Of a DNA stretch of 64,000 nucleotides, positions 1-14,649 are shown one piece after another; position 1 is the first letter of the stretch, and every line of letters starts with the position of its first letter. The DNA is from Camarhynchus parvulus (lineage: Eukaryota > Chordata > Aves > Passeriformes > Thraupidae), in contig NC_044571.1 of assembly GCF_901933205.1 (NCBI RefSeq), positions 73,347,689 through 73,411,688 on the forward strand. The letters run 5' to 3'. The position numbers and the translations under genes were made by a program. The notes under the pieces are model-generated. The model ran no database searches. It was not told where the DNA came from and worked only from the letters and a program-made list of their open reading frames with translations.

Positions 1-3000
1 ACACTTTCAACCAAAACTATTATTTTAGGATATTGGGGGACTCCATCAGTAGCTCTGCACTTCCAACTATGAATTTAGATGAGAGAAAGGATTTTTTTTC
101 CACACACTCCCACAGCTCTGCATTAATTTTAAGAGTTTAATTCTATTTTAACCATTTCCTCTTGTTTCTTTACAGGTACTTTAGAAATGCCTGGTTAGAG
201 TTCCTAATCCTGAAATACAATTCCTGAATCCTCACAGTAGCATTAAACAGCTACAAAATTTAAACCAAATCATGAAAATGTATTTTTAAGTGAATTTTCA
301 TCCCTACATTCATGAGAAAACTTTCATGCTTTCATGTTCTATACTGAATAATAGAATGTTAATGTTTTACCCTGATATAAAATCCCAGAATACCAGAAGG
401 AACCACGAATAAGCAGCATTGCACCATCAATTTTACATGCTTTTTCTACCCCCCATCTTACCCCTCCCTCTGCTTTTTTCTTTTTACTTTTATATTACAT
501 GTTTCCAACTCCTCCACAGAACAGGAAATGCCTTGGTGAAGAGCCAAGCTCCCCCCAGCCCACAAAACAAACATTTGATTTACAGACTATAAATTATGTA
601 ATTGTAAACACAACTCTATCTGTATATGCCAACAAACAGTTTTTGTCATTCATCTGCAAAATCACTGCAGCTCATTTTCCAAATCTTTAAGACTACTATA
701 CAAGAAATGCAGAGGGAAAAAAAAAGTCTACATTTATTGTTATACGATCTAACATGAAAAAAATCCACTACTTGAGAAATTTGTGAGTTAAAGTAATTAG
801 ATAATATCTCACTCTGAAAGATATCTCTATTTAATGCACTGGAACACAGAACTTTTCAGTATAGCTATTGCATTAGGCTGAAAACCTCCATTATCTGGGA
901 GCACAAGCAGCAGCAACACCCCCTTCTAAAGCAATAGCCTTTTAGCAGCACATGGCCATCACTTCTCATGCAGCTTATTTAAGTGTAATAGAGAACGCAG
1001 AACCATATACGTATTTCTAGGCAAAAACTAAATTAAGTTATAATCAAGTAAGCATGACGAAATGAAGATAAAGACATTCCAGAATACTGTAATTCAAAAC
1101 CAAACACATTAACACAGCTTTTGTTAATATTCAGCATCTGGGTTGGTAGAAAAATGTATTTCCAAAGAAACATATATAAGTCAAGATATTCTAATAACTC
1201 AGACTGCCTCAGACTGTAAATATCAAAGAAGTATACAATAATGATGAATCCCATTAGTAACTGCAGTGGCAGATCAAGGCACAAAATGCCTTCATTCCAC
1301 TCCTCTCTGCCATTACAAGCTATGCACCCTTACAACAAAATCTTCTTTTGACAAAATCCAAAATGAGCACACCAATTCTCCAGGACCTCTACTCCCAAGA
1401 GAAGTAGATGCAACGTCAATGAACAAGCAAATCCCATTATTTTTTGACTGCTATTTACCCTCCAGAGCTTCATTTTTGCAAACAAGAAAAAGCTATCATA
1501 AAGATGCTATTTCCATTACAACTTGGCAAATTAGGAGAGCATGATCATGTATTTGATATTGGACAAAATTACAAATTACTTCAAACCTAGGCATCTCCTG
1601 TCTGTCACTTCTAAAAAAAAACCTCAATCAAACAAAACCGCACTCAACCCAAACCCCATACCACGCTAAGGTGCAGCTGAGGAGCTACGAAAACTGCACT
1701 TTCTTTGCACCTTTTGTTCTATTATGCATCTCCAGCTACGATGATGTTGAGATATTTTCAAAGTTTTCAGAAGGTGAAAGATTCTGCTTATTCATCCCCC
1801 ATCAATCTTCCACATGAAAGGCCCACACTCAAAATGGGAGTGAGGGGAGACAAGTAGGAAGGGAAAGGGAAGGCTGCCCTTCCCTTAAAGATGAAAAGAA
1901 TCCTTAAGTCCTGAGGTGTGCTGGGTACATACTATGTTCTGGACCTTATAAATTTTTAGTTTTGCTGGAAATTGCTCCTTCTCTCTAAGTCCACACTTAA
2001 TATCTTACTGCAAGACAGTTAAATTGAAATATTCTGAGAAATGTAATCACTGGATGATAGAGCCAGAAGGCAATGCTAAGCTGACATTTAATGAACTGAT
2101 TAATTTGGGACTTTTTTAGTTAAATAAAGATCGTTGCATTTAATGTGACTATTTTCTAGGAGTTAGGACACAGTTATTCTAAGGAAAAAGAGGAAAAAAA
2201 TACTTTTCTGCATAATCATTAAGGCAGCCAAGGCTTAAATAAATGTCAAAACATAGTTAAAATTATGGCTTTAAAAGACTCTGCAGAAGAAACTTAGATC
2301 AAAAGGTGGGATGAGAAGACCAAACTTTCCTGCTGTTTTTCTTCAAGGCTGAATATATTTTATTGTGTGTAATAAGCGTGACCTTCCTTTCTCTCCAAAA
2401 AGCCACAGGCCTGGCCCCAGGAACACAGCAGCAGTCAAGGCTGAAGCTTCTCAAAACATTTTGTTTGCTATGTTCTCCTGATCTGTCATCAGAAAGTAAC
2501 AAAAACTTTACTTTGCAAAGAAATGCATTATCTCAACTCCCTCTCTCCCTCCTTTTGCACAAGCTAAAACCACAACCTATGCCCATTTAATTGCCACCCA
2601 CAAAAATATTCTCCACAGGCTCTGACCGCAAGTAGCAAAGACTCCAGATGTTTTGAGAAAAAACCCTGAGTTTTGTTTATTTGACCAGTGTGTATTTTTC
2701 AGCAGTAATTAGTGTGATAACCACCATTGTCTTTAAGAGAGCTTTATTTCCTCTTCTAATTGACCCACATGGCACATCCTCCTCCACTTCAGAGGCCTCT
2801 GAAGGTGATGCTCCTCTCAGTGCACACGAGCAGACACAAGTGAAGCCATTCCCCTGCCTCCACCCAGACACAGCACTTCTACAGAGAGCAAGAAGAGCCA
2901 ACACTGACTGCTTGGTGGTCTGAGAGGGTTTATCTTTGACACAAGGCTTGGTCGAATTTTGCTCCCAAACAAGGAGAGCAGAGCCCAAGCGCATCAGGGC

Positions 3001-6000
3001 CTCCTCAGTAACCCCATGAAAAATACCAGAGAACTGGAGGAAAGAAAAGAAGATCAGCTGAGGGAGCTGCTTACTGCTGCCAAGAGACCCAAGAAGAACA
3101 GAGTTGGTTTCTCTCAACCAAATGTCAATCAAGAATAATCTGAACAGACAGAAGCTCTTCATAACTACAGGCAGATGCAGATACCACAATAATAACCAGG
3201 AAAGATATTTCACATCTATTATTTCTCTTCTTTAAAAAAGGTTGAGTATTTTGACTTCTTTTTCCATGTATTCAATAGAGACTTAAAATGCTGCCACAAG
3301 TGGTCCTGCAGTTCTTTTACACAACTCCACAGCTGCCCTTTGCTAGCACTGATCCTTCCCCAAAGAGAAACGCTGCTGCTCCAAGGATGTAGAAATGGTA
3401 GAAAGCTGGCACTAAGACTAGAAGGGCAAAGGCAACTGAGCTTCCAGAAAAGACAATATGAAAACTGCCCACTCATTTGGAAGGAAAAAAAAAAGTAATT
3501 TTCCCCCCAATTCAGGCATTAAATGATCAGGTAATCCCCATTAGCAGAGACTCTTCTAGCAGTTGTGGTTTTTTTTTTTTTTTTAATGAATCTTTCTTAC
3601 TGGATATAACAGTTGATTTAGAAGTGGAAATAGCAACACTTAGAAGAAACAGTGAAGGGCAAGGAAATCGAGCTACTCCAGCCCGTGACAGGCCCTCAGA
3701 CTGAACTCAAAAGGATGCAAAGCAGAAAAGCAATTTTTAGAGGAATGATAGATTACAAAAATGAAATGGAAATTGGAATAAGAAATACCTTACAGCACAA
3801 GAATGCCAAAGGCACATTTGCAAAAATAATGTTTCTTGACTCTAGACAAAGGCATAAAACAAGAGTAACCAATTTAACTTTCTGTGGAACATTTAAAAGA
3901 ATTCATGCTAAAAAGTAGTAACTAAAGTTTAAAAAATGGTCAAAGAGAGTTAAGAGAGGTCAAGGATTAGAACTGCTACAGTGACTACAATGATCTGTGT
4001 TGAAAGACAAATTATCAGGGTGCTACTGATTCTCTTCAGTCAGGCCCATGGTTCCTGCTCTGTGTGCACCCTTAGTTTCTCAGGCCAAGTCAAGATCAAT
4101 TAGTTTATGACAGCTGTTCTGAAAGTGGAACAAACATCTGTCATTAATAATACACAATGTCTTAAAGCTTATGGCAGTCGATTAATTGCACTCTAACACT
4201 GAATCTTTCCTCCTGAGCTGCATGTACAACTTTGCTACAAGCTTTTAGGAAAGCTTATGTTCTGGTTATCTTATCTGAGCCATAATACTCATATTTTAAA
4301 CATCCTTGGAAGAAAGTCAAGCTGAAATCAAATTAGTAACTATTTCTAGAGAAACACACAGGGCTTTAGAGATGTTCAGAAATTAACATAATCTACTTGT
4401 TATAATTATTTCATCATCATAAATTAACTTTGTATGACATTACATACTCTTCTTCTCCCTTAAATTTAACTGCACTAGTTTTAAATAAATGTGGATTTTA
4501 TATTCTGCATAGACAGAAAAATAAGTCTGCAGGGATAACACATGAAAAAATGCCTTGTTAGCTATTCACCAGAACATATAGCTTAGACCTAGACATTTTT
4601 CGTGCTTACTGGAAATCCATAAAAATTTTACAATGAAGTTTCACAAACCAAAGTCAATGGAAATGCATCACTGATTTTAGCAAAAAAATGCTCTGAACCC
4701 ACCAAAGGGAAGCCATGTGGCAGTGATCAGTCATCCCTGCCTTTTCTTCGTTTTACACCAAGGCCAGCACTGCAGGAAAGCTGCATTAAAGCACAAGCAA
4801 AGAGAATAGGAATGGCATTTTGACTGGAGCTCCAAGCACCAGAACATTCACAAGAAAAGGTGCAACAGCTGGAGATGGAAGATATTTCTGCCATCCAAAG
4901 AGATGTCTTGATTCTTCCCACTGAGAGCACAGCAAATTGTTGTGAAGTCTGTTGCAAGACACACTGTGTTCCAAGGTCAAGAGCTGGACCAATCCAATTT
5001 AAGTAATACAAACTAAACAACATAATACAGTATACAGTAATACAAACTAAACATTCCCATTCCTGAAGCGTTTTCATGAGCGCTGACAAATAAACTGCAA
5101 TTTGTTCATTTTCAGGCTTAATTCTCATCCTTGCAATTCACACAACATGGTCTCTTGAGAAATTTCTCTTAATTAAGAATTCTCTGTTGAAAGATTATCT
5201 CTTGGCTGGACTTCACTTTTGTACCACCAAAGACTTATCCCATTTGAGCATTAGCTAAACTCCTGGGCACACACACAAATTGCTACATTGCCTGAAGTGA
5301 AGAAGTAAGCTGGAGCCACCAGGCACAAGAAAGAAAACAGCCTGAAGCCAGCAATACAGTGAGGATACAGCAGCCTATGTTAGCATTACTGGGCCACTGC
5401 AGTGAAGTCATAAACCCCACCGCAGTCTGCCCTATGCTCATTCTCACTCCAGCAAGGTGGAAAAGATCACCTTGCTCACCTGGAACAACTTCACACACAC
5501 TACTTCAAGCAAACTGGTGTAGTGAAAAACCACGAGTTTGAGAAAGTAAATTGAAATGGATGAAAGAAAAGGAAGAAAAAAATGTGTTTAGGACTATGAA
5601 TCTGTCATCACTACTTAAAAAAAAACACGGAGTAGCTGCTGACAGGTCTCCATTAGAAATAAATTTAGATAGCTAGCTTAAGAAATAAGGGAAACATTCA
5701 TCTCTTTCAAAAAACTGTTTCTGAAGCAGTTTCAGAGAATGCATGGGTCGTGTGTGGCAGATGACATTTGTTCAGTTAAGAATAATCTGCCTGAAAGTCG
5801 ACATTTCTAGGATGGTGAGAAATATTTCCCATTTTAACTGCAAGTGTTTTCACTTTGTGCCAAGAGCCACCCAGTGACCACAGCTGGAAGAAACCCAAAT
5901 GTTGCTTCACTTACCCAGAATGTCAAGGCAGCTGGAGACAGTTTTAACAGCAAAAGTTAGGAAGAGCAAGAAAACCAAGAATAGTAGATTGACTGCCAAT

Positions 6001-8760
6001 GTGGAAACTGGATTTCAAACGTGTGCATTCACATGGACACATCTTATTCTAAATTAAACAAAAACATCCTCTTAAAACCTTTCAGCAGAAAAAAGATTCT
6101 ACATGAGAAACACTACTGAGTGGGAAGATAACCATGTACTTCACATTGCTAGTGATCTTTTTCTATCCAAAACAGTAATCCAATATGGAACCAAATGACA
6201 GAGCAATTTCAATCCCTTTTCTCCAGAGTAAGTATTTTCTCAAACTCTGTAACAGTGATAATGTAATAGAATATGGTTGTTGCAGACAGACCAGTTTGTA
6301 AGAACACACAAATTTACCCTCTGCACAAACCACTCAATTTAAAATTACAAGGTCTATTACTTTGAGATTATGCTTTTTTCCTATGCATTTCTTGCATAGA
6401 TTGATTTCCAAGATGATGAAAGTTCATATATAGATATAGATATATATGTAAGTAATTTTTCCTACAAAATATGCAGAAACAGATGCTATCCCTTTGTATT
6501 GCTGCATTTGATTGCTTTGATTTTTCTCAAAAGAGAGAAGATACTGAGAAGAGATGACTTACTCATAACTCTAGTAGGGGAAAAACTTCTGAAATGCTTT
6601 TACAAGCACTTTTTACAGTGCTTCCATGCTTGAACAATACAGCTTTTTTATGCTGCAGTAACTTTTTATCATGCATTCAATAGATTTTATTCCTGTAGCC
6701 ATTTACAAAAATGTGGGTAAGATTCTTTTTATCTACCATTTTCAACTGCTCTGAGGAAAAAACACAAAAAAGCATATCCAAGTTTAGGCTAACACAGACA
6801 GGCAGAATATGAGAGACCATATGGATAAAATGTTTTCTGTTTCAGTCTAGTGTGGAACTCTCTTATGCTTTGTCTAACATGGAGCTTTTTTTACAGTATG
6901 GGTTATTTGACTGATATACTTAAAAGTGAAAAAAAGCTGCTGAGTGTATTTAGTGGTCAATAACCAGAAGACAAGAAGCCTGATAAGAAGTTCACACTAC
7001 ACTGAAACAGCCAGTTTCTTCCAAGGACATAACCATAATACATTTTCTATCAATTTAGCAGCTTACAGAAGAGAACTGCCATAATTTATTATCTTATTTA
7101 TCTACTTTGCTGTTTAGAACATCAGTAGGTTTCAGTATTCAGTAGAGTTAAGGGAAAAATAATGAGTCAGCTATGGGCCATCAGTGCAAAGAGATCAATT
7201 ATCTTAGCTAGGATAAAACTGGAATGTTTAGTAATCAAAGCTACCTACTCACAGAGACAGTCCAGCAGCAAATATTTTTTCTCAATAAATTTTATACCGA
7301 CATTTAATACATGCAAAGCAAATTATTAATATTCAAAGCCATCTGCTTATTTATTTACACTGCTCTAATAAAATCCACTCTCACTGCTTAAAATAGAATA
7401 TATGCAACAAAAAGTAATACTTTTTTCTTTTTTTTAAATCACCCAGAAGGCTGCTTTTTAAAAAAACAAGGAAATATTGCTTATCCTTCTGGAAAAAAAA
7501 ACAATAACGAAAATGGCGGGAGATATTTCCCATTAAAAACATCCTGACTTTGAATATTCCAATTGAAAATGTGAGCACACTTTCCGGAGCACAAATAAAC
7601 TCCTTTTCAATGAACATTTGCTTAGCCAAGCTTTACTTCATATTTTCATGGACTGCTCACTTTCAAGGACTGTGGTCCAGACAGATCCCATATTTTTTTA
7701 TCTTTTTGAAATTTGGGGCTGTAAGTCCTTCACTTGCAAAATTGTAGCACTCAGTTTTTCAAAGGAGCCACCATGAGTTTGTTTTCTGGTATGCAATTTA
7801 CAAAAATCTGTTAAAATTCTGTAAGGATAGTAGGATTTTCAACGGGTGTTTGGGTGGTTTGAGAAAGAAACTCAATTTTAATGGGAATCAGACACAAGAC
7901 TTTCAAACCTTTTGAAAATCTTATCTGGAAAACAACTACATTTCTAAAAAGATAAGAAATAGAAAGAAATAAAATTATTATTATTTTTCTTCCAAAAAAA
8001 AAAGAAATCCTACTTAGAATTTTAAGATCTGCAATACAAAACTATTTTCATCATAACAATGTTCCAGCTTCAGGTCCCACTGCTCCTCCAGCTATAAGCA
8101 ACTCTTACTGACGTAAGCCAAGACAAAACCACAGGGGTGAGCAGTGGACTGACCAGCAGGTCCCTACATGATAGTTATAAATTCTGCCATCTGGATTATT
8201 TATTATGAGATTAGTTTAGTCCAAGACATTGCCAGGACATTTCAGGTTACATCCTGTAAAAACCTGCAATCATGTCCCTTCCACATCTAAGGGGACACTG
8301 ATTCACCAATCCTTTTGGCTAAACGTAGCAGAAGTTTAACAGCTACACAGCAAACTGCTTCATTAGTGGGTTGGCCCATTCACTCCACATAATCCAGTAG
8401 TCACTGTTCCATGTTAGTTTTCAGCTGCAAAGGAGCTGTTTTCACTCTGAAGATACTGCTACAATGCAGTACAAATATCAACAGGGCCAACATATTACAA
8501 AGATCTCCTTCTTCCTCCAAACAGTCTATGGAGCAAGGAGCAGGAATTCTGCAGAGAGCAGAGCTCTACTTTACAGACTTGAGTGCTTTTCTTAACTAAG
8601 TGCAGAATACGAGAGACTCTCAAACAAAGTAAACAGGAAGAGCAGAGAAGCATGCACAGAAACAAAGGAAAACTATTTTCTCCTTACTACCTCTGCAAAC
8701 CAAGGGGGTGATTTTAAGCAGGAGGTAAAAAACATCAGGGACTTTGAATCAACTCCTGAA
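1..8760. other. AT-rich noncoding stretch without identified gene
   Basis: No exon, RNA gene or transposon was recognised. Short A/T runs are common, and there is a small TATAGA-type repeat at 6426-6448. An open frame of 178 codons on the minus strand at 2677-3213 has no recognisable domain and is discussed among the rejected items. The stretch is probably a late DDX10 intron or sequence beyond the gene. Confidence 0.6.
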
Positions 8761-9000
8761 ATCACTGAATCCTAGAATCACAAAATAGTTTGAGTTGGAA
8801 GGACCTTAAAGGTCATCTAGTCCAATCTGCCTGAAATAAGCAGGATCCTTCCACTTCATCAGGTTGCTCAGAGCCCCATCCAAGCCTGACCTTCAAAGCT
8901 TAGAGGAATGAGGCATCTATCAAGTCTCCAGGTAACCTATTTGAGTGTTTTACCACATTCATTGTAAAAATGTTCTTCTTTGTATTTAATCTAAAGCATT
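8761..9000 (-). mobile_element. CR1 non-LTR retrotransposon, 5'-truncated 3' end
   Basis: The left end carries the reversed CR1 terminus (CCTAGAATCACAAAATAG, then GAGTTGGAAGGACCTTAAAG and a CATCTAGTCCAATC-like core), followed by the usual GTTGCTCAGAGCCCCATCCA block. The element therefore reads on the minus strand with its 3' end at the left. Similarity fades after about 9000. It is moderately diverged and carries no coding part. Confidence 0.85.
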
Positions 9001-12000
9001 ATCTTCCTTCTCCACTACAGGAGTAACTTTGGATGACTGGCTGACACAAGCAAAAATTGTAATTATCCTTATGGTCAGTCTTACCCACCCTTCAAGATGT
9101 GCTCTATCAGTTTTCACCCTGGACTTCCTCAAAATGCACCAGCTCCTTGTTAAACACTTTCTTCTCTAGAAACCTTCATACTCTTTTCATGCCCTCTCCT
9201 AGTTTATCCTCACCACAAAAAGGTGGTGTGATGCTAGACTGCAATACCAGTTCTATTTCATACAGCAGAATTTACCAGCATCAGTCTTTCCACACAACTA
9301 CCTTGATTCCTTACTATTTTTGTAGTTTTCAGATTCAAAATCAAGCATTCCTTTGGTGAATTGAGTCAAGTTAGCCCACCAGGGCTTAAAGGATGATTTA
9401 GGCAAGAAAAACCAAACACTGGATAGATTTAAAACAAATTCACATGAACACTGCAATTTGGGCAAAACTTGGGAACACCACACGTAAGAGAAAAGTGCTC
9501 TTGTTTATGTCCCTAATACTCCATTGCAAGATTGGAAAAAATATTACTTGATTATTACTAGAGATCAACCTTCACTGATACCCCCTTAATAGCTGTAATT
9601 CCAGCAAGATCCCAAGCAACCACAAATCAAACGCACATGAAAGCTGAGGAACAACTCTCTGTCACTATAATAATAATAATGTTTACCAACCAACACTGCT
9701 CCATATAACACAGTCCATATAACTATATATGGATATGCACTGCTACATCCTTAAGGCAAAATGAAAAAATAGTGCACTATAACAAAAAAATGGTATTACA
9801 AAATTTCTCTCTGTAGCTGGGCAGATGGTAAATGGCAACTGCAGCTTATTATAACCTCCATAACTGTCTTCATCACCTTGTGTTTCCCCATCTGTCTTTT
9901 GTGCCCACCTGATTTCTCATCTTAAACCAGTAGCTCTGCTACAATATATATGTAGTAACTTAAATGCCTAGTGCAACAAAGTCCCAGCCTTTAATTAGAG
10001 ATTTTATAATCTATGCTAAACAAAATATAGATCACATTTAATCAGGACTGTGCATAGAGCATTTATAATGTACATTATTAACATACACAAATCATGTGGT
10101 TGTTTTTTCTTAAATTTAGTTAGTAACAGAAATAGGTATTTAGTGCTCCCTTGCCTGAAAATGCAAGTCTTTTACATTCCATAGTAGAAGAGGAACTACA
10201 AGACAGACTATTGCTTTCATTATTTTGCCTTTTCACTTTTCTTCAATACCACTTAGTGTTCAGTTTGCTTCATTCCATAAACATCAGGGATTAGTGTTGG
10301 TTCACAGAACTCAGGAACCTGTAACTTGGATGTATTTTGGGGCTGAAATGTTTCACTACATTCTACAGGACTCAGCCCAAACAACGTATGGACAGAAGAT
10401 TCCCTTAACTCCTAAGATACAAAAACCTCCAATGCTACGGAAATGGAAGGCCCAGTGAAGTACGAGGGGTTTATTTTTATCCTGTTGCTTCCTCCTTGTC
10501 AGTGTTGCAATTAGAGTAAGTACTCATCGCCCACAGATTCTCCACCGTTATTTGGCAGTAGCTGCGGTCTGCAGAGAAAATTCTCATTTACTGTGCCACT
10601 GGGTGAGCACCTCTGTAAAGCAGCACATCTCCTTTGTGTCCCAACCTCCTTTACTGTTTACAAGCCCTCATTAGTTGTGTCCTGGATGCTGTGCTATATG
10701 AGAAAACACAACATCAAATACTGAACCTTTACATCCAGATCAGACACTGCCTTATTGCTGAGCCATTACCAAATCACTCTGCTAAAGTATCACTCTAAAT
10801 TAGTGAAATACACGGCTAAGACAGATGAAAGCAAGCAATAAATCTCATAGAAAGCATTTGATCAGTTGTTTTAATAAGCAGTTAAAAAGGAAACTGCAAG
10901 TGTTAAGCCTTTATATCAGTCCTTTTTTCAAATGCAAACTGCTCACCTGTGACTGAGGCAGAGTCAATGCTGAAAAATCCATCACTGTCTTTGCCCGTAC
11001 ATTATTTAATGAAAGTTGAGATAGTGGGACTATTTACTCTAATACCTTAGATTTCTTTCAAATTATATCTGCAAAGCTATTTTTATTCCCACTGCAAATT
11101 TAATATCCTATTATTTCCCTTCTCTGTAAATTTCTGTTAGAGCAATAAATACTTTAGAAATACCAAAGCTTAAAAATTCTAGGGTATTGTTTCTTCTGGA
11201 GCCTCCAGCGATGTATTTCCTAAATAAATAGATATTTTAATAAAGTTTTTCATTGACCCAAAATGTTTCTGAAAAATAATATATTCATGAAGGCAGAAAT
11301 GCAAATTTCAGCAAATGGAGGTTACATAACACAGTAAATAAAAACCACAGCAGACAAATAGCAACTCTGAGAGTAAAAGCCATCTGAAAAAAAAAAAAAA
11401 ACAACTAAAAGGCATTAATCTAAACAAGCATATTCTCAAATTTCTTTTCATTCTCTAAAAATCAATTTACCCCAAAACATTCATTTGCTTGTTTGCTACT
11501 TCTATATATACTATTTGTAGTGTTATTATTTCTCAGACTCATGACTTTTTAATTTCTTTTAAGCAGGAGTTTACCCCACTGAAACAGGAAAAAGATACAA
11601 AGTGATAGGAGAGATGAAAAATAAAAAGAAAATAAAATCAATTTAATAGAGTCCAATCAGAAAGGGAACAAAATTAAGATGTAGCACCACAGAGCAGTAC
11701 AGCAGCTCAGAAGATACCAAACCAACTTCCACAGACAGGAAATGTGGCAAGAAGAGAAAAAAGAACAGGGAAAAAAATCCTCTTTTTTCAAAAGCAACAC
11801 AGCAGTACAGAGCTAAACTCTAACACCATCTTTACTGAAAGACTTTCCAGTTTTATATACAGGAAGGTTATTTTTAAAAAAGCTAGAATGGAGGTAAACA
11901 AATGGGCAAACAAACATGAGAGGCACGCAGAAGGTTAAAGGCACATCAATCAAGACAAAAATACAGAGTATAAGGAGACACACCAGAGGAGACAGACAGA

Positions 12001-12982
12001 AAGTTAAATATTTCTTCATTCATTTCCAACACAGAGATTCATGATCTGTTAAAAGCTGATTTTAATGTGTGTACCACCAATGATGAAGATTGCTTGCTTG
12101 TTTATAGCAACTACAATGGTTGTTTCTCATGGTTTTATTTGCATAGTCTGACAAAAGAGAAAACAGGTCTATGAGATCAAATAAACTTTTTCGTGAGTAA
12201 ATAAAAACAAATACCAGCCCAAAAAATAAAACAAAACCAGCCCAAAATTCCTACAGAATTTGGGATTAAGTATATTATGCTATTTCATGACCATGCAAAA
12301 TAAAGATTGATTGATTGATTGATTTATCACAAGAACTAAGATATTATCATTTTCCTACTGAATGTTCTTTTCTTGTTACTTGGGGGTTTTTTTTGCTATC
12401 CTTGGCCACCAATGATCAATAATGCCTGATATTACACACACCTGAAAGAATCTCATTTTCTGCTCCCCAGGTGGTACAGAAAGCTCAAAGGAAAAGCTGT
12501 TGAAATATGCTAAAAAAATAAGACCCAAATAAAAATGGAATCAAAATCTGTAAGTCTGCACTTTAGGAAAGCAGTTTTTTGGGAATTGCAAGCACTAGCC
12601 ACAGAGTTAAATATGGCCTGAAGTCCCTGGAGATGGCATTTCATCCTCTCCATTCTCTCTGGACCTATGTACACTTCCCAGATATGGACTATTAGTGTCA
12701 CAAACTCCAGCACCTACTGCCTGGGATACTCTGAGCATGAAAAATTCAAGCCCCAAAAAGGCTGACTAAGAAATTAAGCAAGTGGAGAGCAGCTGGAGGA
12801 TAAGTCAGCTTCATTAGAGAAGATGGTTTAACAGCAAGTGTGAAATTCTTAAAAATATAAATCTAAGCATAACCAAGCCTATAGGACTAGAGAGATTCCT
12901 GAATAAAAAACTATTACAAGACAACTTACCAGGAACCCTGCAAGTAGCTTAAACAGGCATCCAAGTGAGAAAATAACATCAT
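9001..12982. other. Noncoding stretch with two short microsatellites
   Basis: No gene was seen. It holds an ATA/ATAAT run at 9667-9680, a 14-A run near 11389-11402 and five GATT copies at 12305-12324. Confidence 0.6.
12305..12324. repeat. (GATT)5 microsatellite
   Basis: Five perfect GATT units in a row. Confidence 0.9.
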
Positions 12983-13058
12983 ACAAGTCAGCTAATAGGA
13001 CTGAAATCACACTGATTTCTGTAAGTCAGCTAATAGGACTGAAATCACACTGATTCCT
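12983..13058. repeat. 38-bp tandem duplication
   Basis: Two head-to-tail copies of a unit beginning AAGTCAGCTAATAGGACTG, with starts at 12985 and 13023. Over 36 aligned bases they differ at one visible position (TTTCT against TTCCT). The high identity suggests a recent event. No function is implied. Confidence 0.93.
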
Positions 13059-13274
13059 ATGACTGCACATAGAGTAAAAACAATAATAGTGGAGTTGTTA
13101 TGCAAGTAGAATATAGGATTACAGAATATCAAAATGTGCTTTCAAAACAATACAGCATAGTCACATACAGAGCCAGGAAAAATAAGAGCAACCACCACCA
13201 GCTGACTCAGTGGGATGAAAGGATCTGAAACAACATTTGGTGGAAACAGAAACAAAAGACATAAAAATACAAAA

Positions 13275-13425
13275 CAGGGCAAGATTCAGCATGGGTTGAC
13301 CAAAGACACCAGGCCAAACCCATACTCTTTAGCTATCAAAGAAATTTATTTTAAGAACAGAAATGTGTAAAATACTTTTGTTCAATAAAGCTTTTGATAC
13401 AACACCACGTGGAAAATCCCTACTT
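13275..13425 (+). mobile_element. Ancient CR1 fragment, reverse-transcriptase region
   Basis: Read on the plus strand, a QHGLTKD-like peptide near 13288 corresponds to the QHGFTKGKS block of CR1 ORF2, and an NKAFDTTP stretch near 13384-13407 corresponds to the FSKAFDTV block of the reverse transcriptase. Stops and a frameshift lie between them, and the spacing is shorter than in intact CR1, so the copy is old and deleted. It probably belongs to the same insertion as the 14650-14800 fragment. Confidence 0.55.
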
Positions 13426-14649
13426 AAACTGAAGAGACAGTGGTGTAATTTAGCCACGAGTCCTCTAGCTGTACTGAAGATAGCACAGAGGTGTTACTGC
13501 AAGCTTAAGAGCAGGACTGTAGAGGAGGTTACACAACCCTTAAGCCTAAAAAAGGCTTGCAGGCAGCACAAGTAAATGACAGCATAAGCAGCCTATGGTT
13601 GAACCTCCTGAAACAACACCAGCAGTTGCCACTGTATGATTTGAGACTCCCTAAACATAATGTAAGAGAAAAAAGAAAAAGCCAAAATTCATCTGTGGAA
13701 AGGTATGGAAACCTGAACAAATGAACTGCTGACAAAATGAAGTCCTACCAGCTTGTTTGTAGTAGAAAAGCACAAAAAAGTGGGAAAGAGTACAAAGTGA
13801 GGAGCTGAACCTGTCCGGCAGATTGATGCCCATCTTCAGCCTTTCACCTGGGGATTATCTCCCTCCAGGCAGGATTATTTGCCTCCAGTCTTGCTCAGTG
13901 AATTCCTGCCAAGAGGCTCCCCCCAGCCTGACTTTCCTGGCACAGCCCAGCACCCTCTTGCAGCTGCTTCTTTAAGAGAAGTCAGCACTTACATCCCATT
14001 GCCCACCACACACATCCATCACTTCGGCAACTGAAATATTAGTCGTGGCACTGCTCTTCAAAATTCAAATTACTTGCTTTTGCACAAAGACTGTGTTATA
14101 ACTCTATTTGATGAGGAACAAGATCAGAGAGGCAGCAGCAGCTGGAAAGACCAGGAAAAACCATTATAGCATGAAAAACTGCAGTATAAGAGGGCAGACC
14201 CCCTCATACACTGATAAAGCATTAATTTATATAAGAGTGAAAGACACTTTTCACAAAGTGGGCTGCTAACAGGAACTGCCAAAAATTTCAGTTAAGACTT
14301 AAAATGCTCCACACATTCCCAAGAAATTTTGAAGCAGGGGTGAATAACTGGGTTAGAAAAATCTGTCAACAACAAACTTCCTGAGAAGAATCACAGTGAT
14401 ACTGAACTTGAAAACAGAATGATGTACTGAATAACAGAAAGCACAAATTAATGCAGAAAAAATGGCTATGTAGCACCATTCACACGCTAATGATCTTTAT
14501 CTACATCACTCCTTAAAGATCTCAAATTACTGTGCATAAATTTTCAAACATGAGCTAACCACTTACATGCAATCAAAAAGGAAAATAAATAAAGAACAAA
14601 ACTGAAAACTAACCAATATTTTTATTCATGATACACTGCATTCTGATAG

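Noticed and set aside
2677..3213. 178-codon open frame on the minus strand, with a SEVEED-like stretch that recalls the SEVED segment of the DDX10 C-terminus
   Set aside because: Only a few residues match. The following residues do not continue into the known DDX10 end, and there is no convincing acceptor in phase. Long open frames of this size occur by chance in a window this large.
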